This document shows, one piece after another, positions 36,415-45,505 of a DNA stretch of 64,000 bases (position 1 is the stretch's first letter; each line of letters starts with the position of its first letter). Made by a program: the position numbers and the translations under genes. This DNA comes from Paraburkholderia sp. (lineage in GTDB: Bacteria; Pseudomonadota; Gammaproteobacteria; Burkholderiales; Burkholderiaceae). The notes under the pieces are model-generated. The model saw only the letters and a program-made list of their open reading frames with translations. It searched no databases and was not told the DNA's origin. The DNA lies in the NCBI RefSeq assembly GCF_004298475.1, contig NZ_SCRP01000033.1, positions 23,730 through 87,729 on the forward strand, in the 5' to 3' direction.

Positions 36415-36699
36415 GTGAAGAGTTCTGATCCGATGACCCAGGAACGATTCAATCCGCAGCAGGCGGCCGTGAAGCCGGCGAAGCGCACGATCCTGCGACG
36501 GCTGCTGAGCCATCACGAACTCGCAACCCTGTTGCTGCTGCTGCACGCGCCCATCGACGCATCCGCCAAACCCGAGATTCCGATGCTCCAGGAAGCCGGC
36601 CTCGTCGAGCAGGTGCCGTGCAGCGCTTCGGGCGCGGCGAAAATCCGGCTCACGTCGGCGGGCAACGCCGTGCTCCAGGGGCTCGGGCTCGCACGCTGA
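36415..36699 (+). CDS. Small cytoplasmic protein, possible winged helix
   Basis: 94 residues from GTG 36415, with AGGAGG 5 bp upstream. Predicted helices (RTILRRLLSHHELATLLLLLHAP) followed by IPMLQEAGLVEQV and KIRLTSAGNAVLQGLGLAR look like the recognition helix and wing of a small HTH protein. No partner is evident. It ends before a strong bidirectional terminator. Confidence 0.68.
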   Translation: MKSSDPMTQERFNPQQAAVKPAKRTILRRLLSHHELATLLLLLHAPIDASAKPEIPMLQEAGLVEQVPCSASGAAKIRLTSAGNAVLQGLGLAR

Positions 36700-36727
36700 C
36701 GCCAGCGCAAACCCGCGCGAACGGAAG

Positions 36728-36766
36728 AAAAACCGGCGGTGCGCGTTAAGCGCACCGCCGGTTTTT
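36728..36766. terminator. Bidirectional terminator
   Basis: Perfect 17-bp stem AAAAACCGGCGGTGCGC / GCGCACCGCCGGTTTTT with loop GTTAA and T runs on both strands. It separates the convergent 94-aa gene and response-regulator gene. Confidence 0.9.
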
Positions 36767-36792
36767 TTGCGCTGCTGAAATGGACGCGTGCG

Positions 36793-37524
36793 TCAGGCTG
36801 CGCCGGATTCGTCCACGCCCGCATCGTGCGCGAGGCCCATCAGCCGATAGCCGGTCCGATAGACGGGCTCCAACTGGAAGCCGTTCGGTTCGTCGATATC
36901 CAGCAGCACGCGCAGCCGCGATACGTGGCTGTCGATCGTGCGCGTGGGCGTACACAAGTCGCGTCCCCACACCATCGTGTAGATATGGCGACGCGACAGC
37001 ACCCGCCCGACGTTCGCGAAGAAGAGCAACGCGAGCTGATACTGCGTGCTCGAAAGCGCAACCGGCTTGCCGCGAACGAAGACCATCTGGCAACGCGTGT
37101 CGAACCGGTATGGGCCGACCAGGAGTGTGATGTCGTCGTAGCGTTCCGGAAACACACGCCGCAGCAGTGCGTTGACGCGCGCGGAGAACACCAGCGGACA
37201 CACCGGCAGGCTCACGTAGTCGTCGGCGCCCATGGCGAACGCGCGCACGATGCTGTCCTCCGAAGTGTCCTCCGACGCGAACAGGACGGGTATCTGGCTA
37301 CCGCCCGGGACACGCGCCGTCTTGAGCACCGCCTTGCGCACCGCAGGGGCCGAGAGCCGCGTGCCTTGCCAGTCGAGCACCAGCATGTCGAGCGTCGATG
37401 CAGCAAGCGCTTTGGAAAGAACAGGCCAGTCGCTGAACGGCACACATGTGTGCCCGCACTGAGCGAGCGCACACGCGATTTGTCCGCGTTGCGTCTCGTT
37501 ACGATGAAGGACCGCGATACGCAT
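36793..37524 (-). CDS. Atypical OmpR-family response regulator
   Basis: 243 residues: receiver domain (1-120) plus winged-helix DNA-binding domain (about 135-230; RVLSRRHIYTMVWG, RTIDSHVSRLRVLLD). The phospho-acceptor Asp is present (LVLDWQG) but the acidic pocket near the N-terminus reads VLHRNETQ rather than E/D-D, and the conserved Lys after G-A-D-D-Y-V is missing (SLPVCP). So it probably does not work by standard phosphorylation. No histidine kinase lies nearby. Possibly constitutive or ligand-controlled. Confidence 0.85.
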   Translation of the reverse strand: MRIAVLHRNETQRGQIACALAQCGHTCVPFSDWPVLSKALAASTLDMLVLDWQGTRLSAPAVRKAVLKTARVPGGSQIPVLFASEDTSEDSIVRAFAMGADDYVSLPVCPLVFSARVNALLRRVFPERYDDITLLVGPYRFDTRCQMVFVRGKPVALSSTQYQLALLFFANVGRVLSRRHIYTMVWGRDLCTPTRTIDSHVSRLRVLLDIDEPNGFQLEPVYRTGYRLMGLAHDAGVDESGAA

Positions 37525-37708
37525 TTAGACCGCCTGTTCGATAAGGTGATTAATCGATCGCATTCTGTGGATAACCGGGTCATTCGGCTATGAGAGCAAT
37601 CCGATTTCGTGAGGCGGGTTTACCACGGTCTCGCGCCTGCGGGATTGAGCGCTCCGCAACGCCATTGCATGCGTTGCACGCGCTGTACGGCGTCTGACTT
37701 TGTGTCTG

Positions 37709-37843
37709 TTAAAGCGACGCTTCCTGAATCGTCCCGGTGGCGATTGCGCGTTCGATCAGCACACGATGCGTGCCGTCCTCGGCAAGGCTCGCACAGAACT
37801 GCTCCGTCTTGCCGCCTACATTGAAATCGAAGTTCTGTATCAA
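37709..37843 (-). CDS. 44-residue protein, TTG start
   Basis: Reading frame of 45 codons with GGGAG 6 bp before a TTG start; it reads MIQNFDFNVGGKTEQFCAS then LIERAIATGTIQEASL. The alternating pattern looks like a small beta hairpin plus helix, and codon use is like neighbouring genes (many third-position G/C). It follows DoxX by 80 bp on the same strand. I do not recognise it. The absence of any long competing frame makes it a fair candidate for a real short gene. Confidence 0.5.
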   Translation of the reverse strand: MIQNFDFNVGGKTEQFCASLAEDGTHRVLIERAIATGTIQEASL

Positions 37844-37923
37844 GGCATGCTCCCTTTCCACCCGGCGAATTCCGGCTTTAAACGCGCTGGGTTTAAATGC
37901 GCTGGCCTTAACCGCGCCTGGCT

Positions 37924-38355
37924 TTAACCGCGCCGCCCGCCGTGCGTCTCACGCATTGCGTCGATGGAGGCTCGCCCCGCGCCGGTCACCATCAGCAGCA
38001 GGAAACCGCCTGCAATCGCAATGTTCTTCCAGAAGTGAACGACCGCGTCCTGCTGCTGCACGGCGTCGGTGATGTTCCAGAAATCGTGGCCGAAAACCGC
38101 CGTGACGATGGTGTACACGGCCAGCAGAAAACCCACTGCACGCGTGCGCACGCCGATCACGAGCGCGATGCCGCCGAGCAGTTCGACCGCGACTGCAACC
38201 GGCGCGGCGATCGGCGCGTAAGGAACCCCCTTCGTGTGCAGATAGCCCATGAAGCCCGCGTAACCGAGCAGCTTCATCGCGCCGCCCCACAGGAACAGGA
38301 CAGCAAGCGCAATGCGGGCGATGAAGATGACCAGGGATTCAGCGGTTCGCGTCAC
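37924..38355 (-). CDS. DoxX family membrane protein
   Basis: 143 residues from GTG 38355, with GGAG 6 bp upstream. Four membrane helices: IFIARIALAVLFLWGGAMKL, then AAPVAVAVELLGGIALVIGV, AVGFLLAVYTIVTAVFGHDF and NIAIAGGFLLLMVTG. Motifs G-A-M-K-L and F-W-K-N-I-A-I-A-G-G are DoxX-like (YqjF type). DoxX proteins are linked to redox stress and quinone-associated functions. The frame upstream of the GTG is Arg/Cys-rich and not conserved-looking. Confidence 0.88.
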   Translation of the reverse strand: MTRTAESLVIFIARIALAVLFLWGGAMKLLGYAGFMGYLHTKGVPYAPIAAPVAVAVELLGGIALVIGVRTRAVGFLLAVYTIVTAVFGHDFWNITDAVQQQDAVVHFWKNIAIAGGFLLLMVTGAGRASIDAMRETHGGRRG

Positions 38356-38632
38356 GGTGTGCTCCGGTATGCAATGACGGAATGGCCACGCAGCCCGCGC
38401 ACAGTTCCCGCGACGACACGCGCCAGCCACCGTCGCATAGCGACGGGAGCACAGCAGGCTTTGAAGCCATTGCCATCAGAATTGATTCGGATTACCTGGT
38501 ATATGGCGCACGGCTCCGCGCCGTTTGACCGCTTCCCGACCTTTGAAGCACTGCACGCCGCACGTGGCTCGCGCCATCTACGCGCGCGGCACGCGATACG
38601 GGTTCCCGCTGAATGGGCCAGTGCTGGCACGC

Positions 38633-38794
38633 TCAATGCTTGTGATGCAGGCCGTGGCCGCGATGGGCATCGAGCCAGCGCGCGAGGCGCGCTTCAAGAA
38701 TGCCCCGGCTGCGACGCGACACTGCCCACATCGCCGCGCACACCGCCAGCATCACGGCTGGACCCAGAAGATAAGCAGCTACGGTTTCCCTCAT
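38633..38794 (-). CDS. 53-residue membrane protein with His-rich tail
   Basis: Begins MRETVAAYLLGPAVMLAVCA with GAGGAG 6 bp upstream. One hydrophobic helix (residues 4-26, ending W-A-V-S-R-R), then an amphipathic basic helix and a His-rich end (AHRGHGLHHKH). Good ribosome site, gene-like codon use and a membrane segment support it. Same strand as, and upstream of, doxX (277 bp gap). Family not recognised; single-helix proteins of this size often regulate membrane complexes. Confidence 0.62.
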   Translation of the reverse strand: MRETVAAYLLGPAVMLAVCAAMWAVSRRSRGILEARLARWLDAHRGHGLHHKH

Positions 38795-39356
38795 GGCACT
38801 CTCCTCGCCACGCCGCCGAACTTTGACATTTCATTTTAGGTGATCGCACGTTGGCGGATAAAGCTCGCACCTCCTCTTCCGGTCAACGTTTGCGCGTGTA
38901 TTCCGCAGGCCGCGATACCCGGCAGGCCGGGCCACACGCGCCGCACTTCTTTCATCTGTGGTGCATCGGGTGCATCTTACTCGCGTCGCCTGCGACGATG
39001 CGTCACAGCGTGAAACGTGGTTCGTAACAGTGAACGTCACACACACTGTGTAATCTCGCATGACACCAGTCGGCGAATGCGGCGCGCTCTGAAGTTGTAT
39101 CAAAAGCACGAACATTTGTTACATTTAAATCTTCCGATGTATTAATGTTGCATTACGCATTTTTTACTTGCGCTGTTAATACTCGAAAACGCCTGGTTGT
39201 CTTATCTCGCCAACACTTCTCACGCTGAGAGTTGCATCCGCAGCGAAATATCCCCTGTAAACCATATCTGACAGGCATCTCCGCCACACGAACGTTTAGC
39301 GCGTATCGTCGCAACGTTGTCATACAAGCAAACGTAAATATCAGAAAAACTTACCG

Positions 39357-39387
39357 AAATCATTGTTCGCGAACAATGATTTTTTTG
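39357..39387 (+). terminator. Perfect 26-bp palindrome with T-tract (terminator or attenuator)
   Basis: AAATCATTGTTCG/CGAACAATGATTT (39357-39382) is perfectly self-complementary and runs into TTTTTTT. It has the form of a Rho-independent terminator, but no plus-strand gene ends upstream. It may end a small RNA, act as an attenuator in the flhDC leader, or be a dimeric operator. Confidence 0.6.
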
Positions 39388-39436
39388 TGACAGGGATTGA
39401 TTTCCGAGATACCACCTCATACAATTCCGGCTAAGG

Positions 39437-39453
39437 TGTTACGAGTTGTAACA
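39437..39453. promoter_or_regulatory. Inverted repeat in flhDC leader
   Basis: TGTTAC-GAGTT-GTAACA, about 130 bp before flhD. Candidate binding site of a dimeric regulator; identity unknown. Confidence 0.4.
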
Positions 39454-39580
39454 TCTTGTATCAATTAGCCAGGCCCCGCCGGGAAACAAAAAAAGAGCGA
39501 CGGTCGGCACACATAGACCAGAAAGCACAACGACGGCACAAGCCGTGGCGTTAATGATTCGGGGCTTCGGAAACTGAGAA

Positions 39581-39901
39581 ATGGACCGCAGCAGCGAGAC
39601 GCTGGATTCTATCCGCGAGATTAATTTGTCGTACCTGATGCTTGCGCAGCGCATGCTGCGCGAGGACAGGCCAGTCGGTATGTTCCGGCTGGGTCTGTCG
39701 TCGGAACTGGCCGAACTGCTCGCCGGGCTGTCGCTCGCGCAGATCGTCAGGCTGGCTGCTTCCGACCAGCTCCTTTGCCTTTTCCGCTTCGACGATCACT
39801 CGATGTTGTCCGCGCTTACGCAGACGGCAAAGCATGCGGACGTGGCAACCACTCACGCGGCCATCCTGCTTGCAGGACAGCCGGCTGGGCAATTCGCCTG
39901 A
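39581..39901 (+). CDS. flhD: FlhD flagellar master regulator subunit
   Basis: 106 residues. I-R-E-I-N-L-S-Y-L-M-L-A-Q-R-M-L, then MFRLGLSSELAELLAGLS and the C-terminal DNA-contact region match FlhD. It forms the FlhD4C2 activator of class II flagellar promoters. The ribosome site is weak (GAGAA). flhC follows after 11 bp. No motAB or che genes are next to it, unlike the common Burkholderia arrangement, so this may be a second flhDC copy. Confidence 0.9.
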   Translation: MDRSSETLDSIREINLSYLMLAQRMLREDRPVGMFRLGLSSELAELLAGLSLAQIVRLAASDQLLCLFRFDDHSMLSALTQTAKHADVATTHAAILLAGQPAGQFA

Positions 39902-39912
39902 GGAGCACGTCC

Positions 39913-40506
39913 ATGACGCGGCGCAGCCTCACCGAAGACGCTCAGGAGGTATTTCGCGCAATCGCGCTGATCGAACTGGGCGCGCGAATGCAAGTGCTCG
40001 AAAGCGAGTTGAGCCTCTCGCGCGACCGTATGATCCGCCTCTATCGCGAGATCCGCGGCGTGTCGCCGCCGAAAGGAATGCTGCCGTTTTCGGCCGACTG
40101 GTACATGACGTGGCTGGCGAACATCCACGCTTCGCTGTTCTACAACACGTACCTTTTCCTCAAGAACGAAGCGCGTTGCTCGCATCTCGACGCGCTCACC
40201 AAGGGGTTCCGTCTGTATCTGGAACACTGCCGCCACAGCGGGACCGAGCCCGTGCTCGATCTCACGCGTGCGTGGACCCTGGTGCGGTTTTTCGATGCCG
40301 ATATTCTGCAGTTGACGCCTTGCTGCCGTTGCGGCGGCAAATTCGTCGCGCACCGTCACGACCTTCAGCATAACGTCGTGTGCGGCGCATGCCAGCCGCC
40401 TTCGCGCGCGGGCAAGACGAAAAAGGCGGCTGCGGCGCGACGGGGCGCCACGCAGACCGAAAGCGACCACCCGGTTACATCGGGCGGCATCGCCGAGGCT
40501 GCTTGA
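39913..40506 (+). CDS. flhC: FlhC flagellar master regulator subunit
   Basis: 197 residues from ATG 39913, with AGGAG 7 bp upstream; the longer frame overlaps flhD. Zinc ligands C-C-R-C and C-G-A-C near residues 136-164 and W-Y-M-T-W-L-A-N-I-H-A-S are FlhC signatures. The C-terminal 35 residues are basic and low-complexity (KTKKAAAARR). Partner of FlhD. Followed by a Rho-independent terminator. Confidence 0.92.
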   Translation: MTRRSLTEDAQEVFRAIALIELGARMQVLESELSLSRDRMIRLYREIRGVSPPKGMLPFSADWYMTWLANIHASLFYNTYLFLKNEARCSHLDALTKGFRLYLEHCRHSGTEPVLDLTRAWTLVRFFDADILQLTPCCRCGGKFVAHRHDLQHNVVCGACQPPSRAGKTKKAAAARRGATQTESDHPVTSGGIAEAA

Positions 40507-40567
40507 GCGAGGAAACAAGATCCGGGCCCACCCGGACACAGGACCAAAACAAGACCAAGACGCGAAG

Positions 40568-40610
40568 CCGTCCGGTGCGTTCTACGCACCGGACGGCAAA
40601 GCGCTTTTTT
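40568..40610 (+). terminator. Terminator of flhDC
   Basis: Perfect 12-bp stem CCGTCCGGTGCG / CGCACCGGACGG, loop TTCTA, then a T-rich run from 40605. It separates flhDC from the convergent efflux operon. Confidence 0.85.
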
Positions 40611-40664
40611 CTTTTTCTCTTCCCTTTTCTTTTCCCGTATTCCTCCCGGCTGCGCGTGACGAAC

Positions 40665-42230
40665 TCAGCGTAACGCGAGCGGTGCAGGCGCCGAAGCGCC
40701 GCCATCGCGCTGCGGATCGTCAGCCTTCATCCCATCCCAGCCGCCGCCCAGCGCACGAATCAGATTGACTGTCGCGACAGCCTGCGAACCCTGTAGCCGG
40801 CTCGCCTGCAATTGCGCGACCAGCACCGAACGTTCGCTGTCGATCACGTTCAGATAGCTCACCTCGCCTTCTTCGTACTGCGTGCGCGAGAGGTGCGCCG
40901 AGCGCTGCGACGCATCGACGGCATTGTCCTGCTCGCGAATCTGGTCTCTGAGCAAGCGCAGATCGGAGAGGTTGTCCTCGACTTCGCGGAACGCCACGAG
41001 CACTTGCTGGCGATACTGCGCCACATCCTCGTCGTATTTCGCGCGCGACTGCGCGAGATTCGCACGACGACGGCCGCCGTCGAAAAGCGGCACCGTGAGC
41101 GCCGTGCCCGCGAACGGCCCGAGCAGGAACGCGCGACTCGACCACATGAAGAGATCGCCGAGCGACGCCGACTCGAAGCCGAACGCGCCTGTGATATCGA
41201 GTTTCGGGAAGAACGCCGACTTCGCGAGGCCCACGCGCGCGTTCGCGGCAGCCATCGCACGCTCCGCAGCCGCGATATCGGGGCGGCGTTCGAGCAGCGT
41301 CGAAGGCAGACCTGGCGGCACCTGCGCGGCAACAGGCGCAAGCGGCGTCTCGGGGAACGAGAAGTCCGCCGGCGCCTTGCCGAGCAGGATCGCGAGACCG
41401 TGTTCCGACGCTGCGCGCTGACGCGCGACACCGACTGCATCGGCACGTGCGCTCGCGAGTTCGTTGCGCGCCTGCGCGACATCGAGTTCGCTGATATCGC
41501 CTTCCTTGAACCGGCGTTCGACGAGCTTGAGCGCATCTTCACGCAGCGCCACGGTGCGGCGATACAGATCGACATTCGAGTCGAACTGGCGCAACTGGAA
41601 ATAATTCTGCGCGACGTCGGCCTGCAACGTCAGTTGCACCGAGCGAAACAGCGCCTCGCTCTGCTGCGCATCGGCACGCGCAGCGTTGACGTTCGAACTC
41701 ACGCGGCCAAACAGATCCGCCTCGTACGACGCCGTTCCTTGCGCGCGCCAGAGCGTTTGCGTCGGCACGCTGGTGTTCTGCGGCAGAGACTGCGAAGCGG
41801 GTGAAAGATGCTCGTAAGTCGGCCCGAATCCCGCATCGAATGAAGGGAACCACGACGCGCGCGCCGCCCGCGTCACCGCACGCGCCTGCTGCACGCGCGC
41901 TGCAGCCGCCTTCAGATCCTGGTTCGCGGCCTGCGCCTGTTGTTCGAGCGCGTCCAGCGTCGGATCACCGAAAACCGTCCACCACTGGCCGCGATGCGCG
42001 TCGTCGGCCGGTTGCGCAGGCGTCCAGGCGCCGACATCGTGCGGACCCGCGGGCGTCCGCTGGGCTTCCTTGAATGCAGCCGGAACGGCTGCATCGGGCA
42101 CGCGATACGTCGGCTCGACCGAGCATGCCGCGAGCCACGCAAAGAGCGCGACGGACGCTGCGATCCGCGTGATGCGCCCCCACGCAACGCTATTTCCCGG
42201 CAAGCGGTCTTCAACGGAATAGTGAGTCAT
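40665..42230 (-). CDS. oprC: RND efflux outer-membrane lipoprotein (OprC/OpcM type)
   Basis: 521 residues, NodT/TolC family. Lipobox WLAACS after ARI-type signal; two repeated coiled-coil segments (QAQAANQDLKAAAARVQQA; QYRQQVLVAFREVEDNL) typical of TolC proteins. It forms the outer-membrane channel for the pump. Start MTHYSVEDRLPG follows bpeF by 13 bp. Last gene of the operon; the long frame upstream is Arg-rich and not used. Confidence 0.9.
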   Translation of the reverse strand: MTHYSVEDRLPGNSVAWGRITRIAASVALFAWLAACSVEPTYRVPDAAVPAAFKEAQRTPAGPHDVGAWTPAQPADDAHRGQWWTVFGDPTLDALEQQAQAANQDLKAAAARVQQARAVTRAARASWFPSFDAGFGPTYEHLSPASQSLPQNTSVPTQTLWRAQGTASYEADLFGRVSSNVNAARADAQQSEALFRSVQLTLQADVAQNYFQLRQFDSNVDLYRRTVALREDALKLVERRFKEGDISELDVAQARNELASARADAVGVARQRAASEHGLAILLGKAPADFSFPETPLAPVAAQVPPGLPSTLLERRPDIAAAERAMAAANARVGLAKSAFFPKLDITGAFGFESASLGDLFMWSSRAFLLGPFAGTALTVPLFDGGRRRANLAQSRAKYDEDVAQYRQQVLVAFREVEDNLSDLRLLRDQIREQDNAVDASQRSAHLSRTQYEEGEVSYLNVIDSERSVLVAQLQASRLQGSQAVATVNLIRALGGGWDGMKADDPQRDGGASAPAPLALR

Positions 42231-42243
42231 GTTTTTCTTCTCC

Positions 42244-45200
42244 TCAGGCATCGATCGTCGGCAGCGCCGTACGCGCACTGTCCTTCTGCGCAACGTGGAT
42301 CTTGCCGCCCGCAATCGTGCGCAACACGACATAGAACACCGGCGTCAGCAAGAGACCGAACGCCGTCACACCGAGCATGCCGAAGAACACCGCAATACCC
42401 ATCGCATGACGCATCTCGGAACCGGCGCCTGTCGATAGCACGAGCGGCACGACGCCCATGATGAATGCAATCGACGTCATCAGAATCGGCCGCAGACGCA
42501 ACCGGCTCGCCTCGATGGCCGCCGAGAACGGCGTGTGGCCGTCGTGTTCGAGTTCACGCGCGAATTCGACAATCAGGATGGCATTCTTCGAAGCCAGTCC
42601 CACCAGCACCATCAGGCCGATCTGCGTGAAGATGTTGTTGTCGCCCCGCGTGAGCCACACGCCGGTTAGCGCGCACAGCACGCTCATCGGCACGATCAGG
42701 ATCACCGCGAGCGGCAGCGTCAGGCTCTCGTAGAGCGCGGCCAGCACGAGAAACACGAGCAACACGCTGAGCGGAAACACCCAGATGCCCGCATTGCCCG
42801 CGAGAATCTGCTGGTACGTGAGATCGGTCCATTCGAACTTCACGCCGCGCGGCAAGACCTCGGCCGCGATGCGTTCCGCCGCTGCCTGCGCTTCGCCCGA
42901 CGAATAACCGGGAGCCGGGCCACCGTTGATGTCGGCGGCGGTGTAGCCGTTGTAGCGCACCACCATCTCAGGACCGTAAGTGGGCGTCACCGTCACGAGC
43001 GACGATAGCGGCACCATTTCGCCCGCGGCGTTGCGCGTCTTCAGCTGCAGGATGTCGTCGGCCTGCTGGCGAAACGGCGCATCCGCCTGCACGCGCACCT
43101 GGTACACGCGGCCAAAGCGATTGAAGTCGTTCACGTAGAGCGAGCCCAGATAAATCTGCATCGTGTTGAATACGTCCGTCACGGGTACGCCAAGCTGCTT
43201 CGCCTTCGTGCGGTCCAGATCGACGTTCAGTTGCGGCACGTTGATCTGATAGCTCGAAAACGTCGGCCCGAGTTCGGGCGTCGCCGCCGCGCGCTTCATG
43301 AAGTCCTGCGTCGCGCGATCGAGCGCCGCGTAACCCAATGCGCCGTGGTCTTCCAGCTGCATCTTGAAGCCGCCGAGCGTGCCGAGACCGAGAACCGGCG
43401 GCGGCGGAAAGACGGCAACGAACGAGTCCTTGATCTGCGCGTACTGCTGGTTCAGCGCACCCGCAATCGCCCCGGCAGAAAGCGCCTTGCCGCCGCGCTC
43501 CTTGAACGGCTTGAGCGCGACGAACAAGACGCCCGCGCTCGAACTGTTCGTGAAGCCGTTGACCGAAAGACCCGGGAACGCCACCGCGCTTTCGACGCCA
43601 GGCTGCTTCAACGCAATCGCACTCATGTCGCGGATCACGTTTTCGGTGCGGTCGAGCGACGCGCCGTTCGGCAGTTGCGCGAATGCGATCAGATACTCCT
43701 TGTCCTGCGCGGGAACGAAACCGCCAGGCACGATGCGCGCCATCAGAACCGTTGCGCCAATCAACACGGCGTAGATCATCAGCATGGCGCCCTTGTGGTG
43801 CAGCACACCGTGCACGCCGCGCCCATACGCCTCCGAGCCGCGATGAAACACCTTGTTGAACCAGCGGAAGAAACCGCCGAGCACGCGATTCATCGCACGC
43901 GTGAGCCAGTCTTCCTTCGCGCCGTGACCGCGCAGCAGCAGCGCGGCAAGCGCGGGCGAAAGCGTCAGGGAATTGAAGGCCGAGATCACCGTCGAGATGG
44001 CGATGGTCATGGCGAACTGCTTGTAGAACTGCCCGGTGAGACCGCTCATGAACGCGAGCGGCACGAACACGGCAACGAGCGTGAGCGCGATGGCGATGAT
44101 CGGCCCGCTCACTTCCTGCATGGCCTTGTAGGTCGCGTCGCGCGCGGAGAGGCCGCTCGCGATGTTGCGCTCGACGTTCTCCACCACAACGATCGCATCG
44201 TCCACGACGATCCCGATGGCGAGCACCATGCCGAAAAGCGATAGCGCGTTGATCGAGAAGCCGAAAGCGAGCAACAGCGAGAACGTTCCGACAATCGATA
44301 CAGGCACGGCAATCAACGGAATGATCGACGCGCGCCACGTCTGCAGGAACACGATCACCACGATCACGACCAGCACGATCGCTTCGAGCAGCGTATGCAC
44401 GACCGCTTCGATGCTCGCACGCACGAACTGCGTCGGGTCATAGACGATGCGGTAGTCCACGCCGGCAGGAAAGTCCTGCTTGAGTTCCTTCATCGCCGCG
44501 CGCACCTGGTCGGAAATCGCGAGCGAGTTCGCGCCCGGCGCCTGGTTGATCGCAAGCGCGACGGCGGGCTTGTTGTCGAGCAGGGACCGCAGGCCGTATT
44601 CCGATGCGGCGAGTTCGATGCGCGCGATATCGCGCAGGTACGTCACGCCGCCATCGGGATTCGTCTTGACGATGATGTTGCCGAATTCGCCCTCGGTGCG
44701 CAGGCGCCCGCGTGCATTCACGTTCAGTTGCAGCGGCGTGCCCGGCACGCTCGGCGATGCGCCGATCACACCCGCGGCCACCTGCACGTTCTGCTCGCGG
44801 ATGGCGTTGACGACATCGCTGGCCGTGAGATTGCGCTGCGCGACCTTCTGCGGATCGAGCCAGATACGCATGGCATAGTCGCCCGAACCCCACAACTGCA
44901 CTTCGCCCACGCCCTGGATGCGCGCGAGGCGGTCCTTCACGTTGAGCAACGCGTAGTTGCGCAGATACGTCATGTCGTACGCGTTGTTCGGCGAGATCAG
45001 GTGCACGACCATCGTGAGCGTCGGCGAGCTTTTGATCGTCGTGACGCCGAGACGCTGCACGTCCTCCGGCAAACGCGGCAGCGCCTGGTTGACGCGGTTC
45101 TGCACGAGCTGCGTGGCCTTGTCGGGATCGGTTCCCAGACGGAACGTGACCGTGAGCGTGAGATTGCCGTCGCTGTTCGCCTGCGATTGCATGTACAACA

Positions 45201-45429
45201 TGTTCTCGACGCCGTTGATCTGCTCTTCGAGCGGCGCAGCCACGGTTTCGGCAATTACCTTCGGGTTCGCGCCCGGATATTGCGCATGCACGACCACCGA
45301 CGGCGGCACGACCTCGGGGTATTCGGAGATCGGCAACTGGAACAGTGCGATCACACCGGCCAGCAGGATCACCACGGACAGCACGCCCGCGAAGATCGGC
45401 CGGTCGATGAAGAATTTCGATATGTTCAT
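42244..45429 (-). CDS. bpeF: RND multidrug efflux permease (BpeF/CeoB/MexF type)
   Basis: 1061 residues, HAE1 family. Twelve membrane helices; FFIDRPIFAGVLSVVI at the start; GIVVDDAIVVVENVERN carries the two proton-relay Asp residues in TM4; TM10 Lys region present (GLASKNAILIVEFA). Drug/proton antiporter in the inner membrane. In Burkholderia this family exports chloramphenicol, trimethoprim and fluoroquinolones; specificity here is inferred from operon context. Confidence 0.94.
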   Translation of the reverse strand: MNISKFFIDRPIFAGVLSVVILLAGVIALFQLPISEYPEVVPPSVVVHAQYPGANPKVIAETVAAPLEEQINGVENMLYMQSQANSDGNLTLTVTFRLGTDPDKATQLVQNRVNQALPRLPEDVQRLGVTTIKSSPTLTMVVHLISPNNAYDMTYLRNYALLNVKDRLARIQGVGEVQLWGSGDYAMRIWLDPQKVAQRNLTASDVVNAIREQNVQVAAGVIGASPSVPGTPLQLNVNARGRLRTEGEFGNIIVKTNPDGGVTYLRDIARIELAASEYGLRSLLDNKPAVALAINQAPGANSLAISDQVRAAMKELKQDFPAGVDYRIVYDPTQFVRASIEAVVHTLLEAIVLVVIVVIVFLQTWRASIIPLIAVPVSIVGTFSLLLAFGFSINALSLFGMVLAIGIVVDDAIVVVENVERNIASGLSARDATYKAMQEVSGPIIAIALTLVAVFVPLAFMSGLTGQFYKQFAMTIAISTVISAFNSLTLSPALAALLLRGHGAKEDWLTRAMNRVLGGFFRWFNKVFHRGSEAYGRGVHGVLHHKGAMLMIYAVLIGATVLMARIVPGGFVPAQDKEYLIAFAQLPNGASLDRTENVIRDMSAIALKQPGVESAVAFPGLSVNGFTNSSSAGVLFVALKPFKERGGKALSAGAIAGALNQQYAQIKDSFVAVFPPPPVLGLGTLGGFKMQLEDHGALGYAALDRATQDFMKRAAATPELGPTFSSYQINVPQLNVDLDRTKAKQLGVPVTDVFNTMQIYLGSLYVNDFNRFGRVYQVRVQADAPFRQQADDILQLKTRNAAGEMVPLSSLVTVTPTYGPEMVVRYNGYTAADINGGPAPGYSSGEAQAAAERIAAEVLPRGVKFEWTDLTYQQILAGNAGIWVFPLSVLLVFLVLAALYESLTLPLAVILIVPMSVLCALTGVWLTRGDNNIFTQIGLMVLVGLASKNAILIVEFARELEHDGHTPFSAAIEASRLRLRPILMTSIAFIMGVVPLVLSTGAGSEMRHAMGIAVFFGMLGVTAFGLLLTPVFYVVLRTIAGGKIHVAQKDSARTALPTIDA

Positions 45430-45505
45430 GGGTTGCTCGTTAAGTTATCGCTTAGTTCCACTAATCGGCGCAGAGGAAAGCACATACGACGCCAGGACGC
45501 ATGCC

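Larger units (their letters stand above)
38795..39580 (+). other. Long AT-richer leader upstream of flhDC
   Basis: 786 bp without a supported gene, AT-richer than its neighbours, as expected of a multi-input flhDC promoter region. It contains the 26-bp palindrome at 39357 followed by seven T, and the inverted repeat TGTTAC/GTAACA at 39437-39453. The CRP-like and OmpR-like pieces I looked for are too degenerate to call. Confidence 0.55.
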
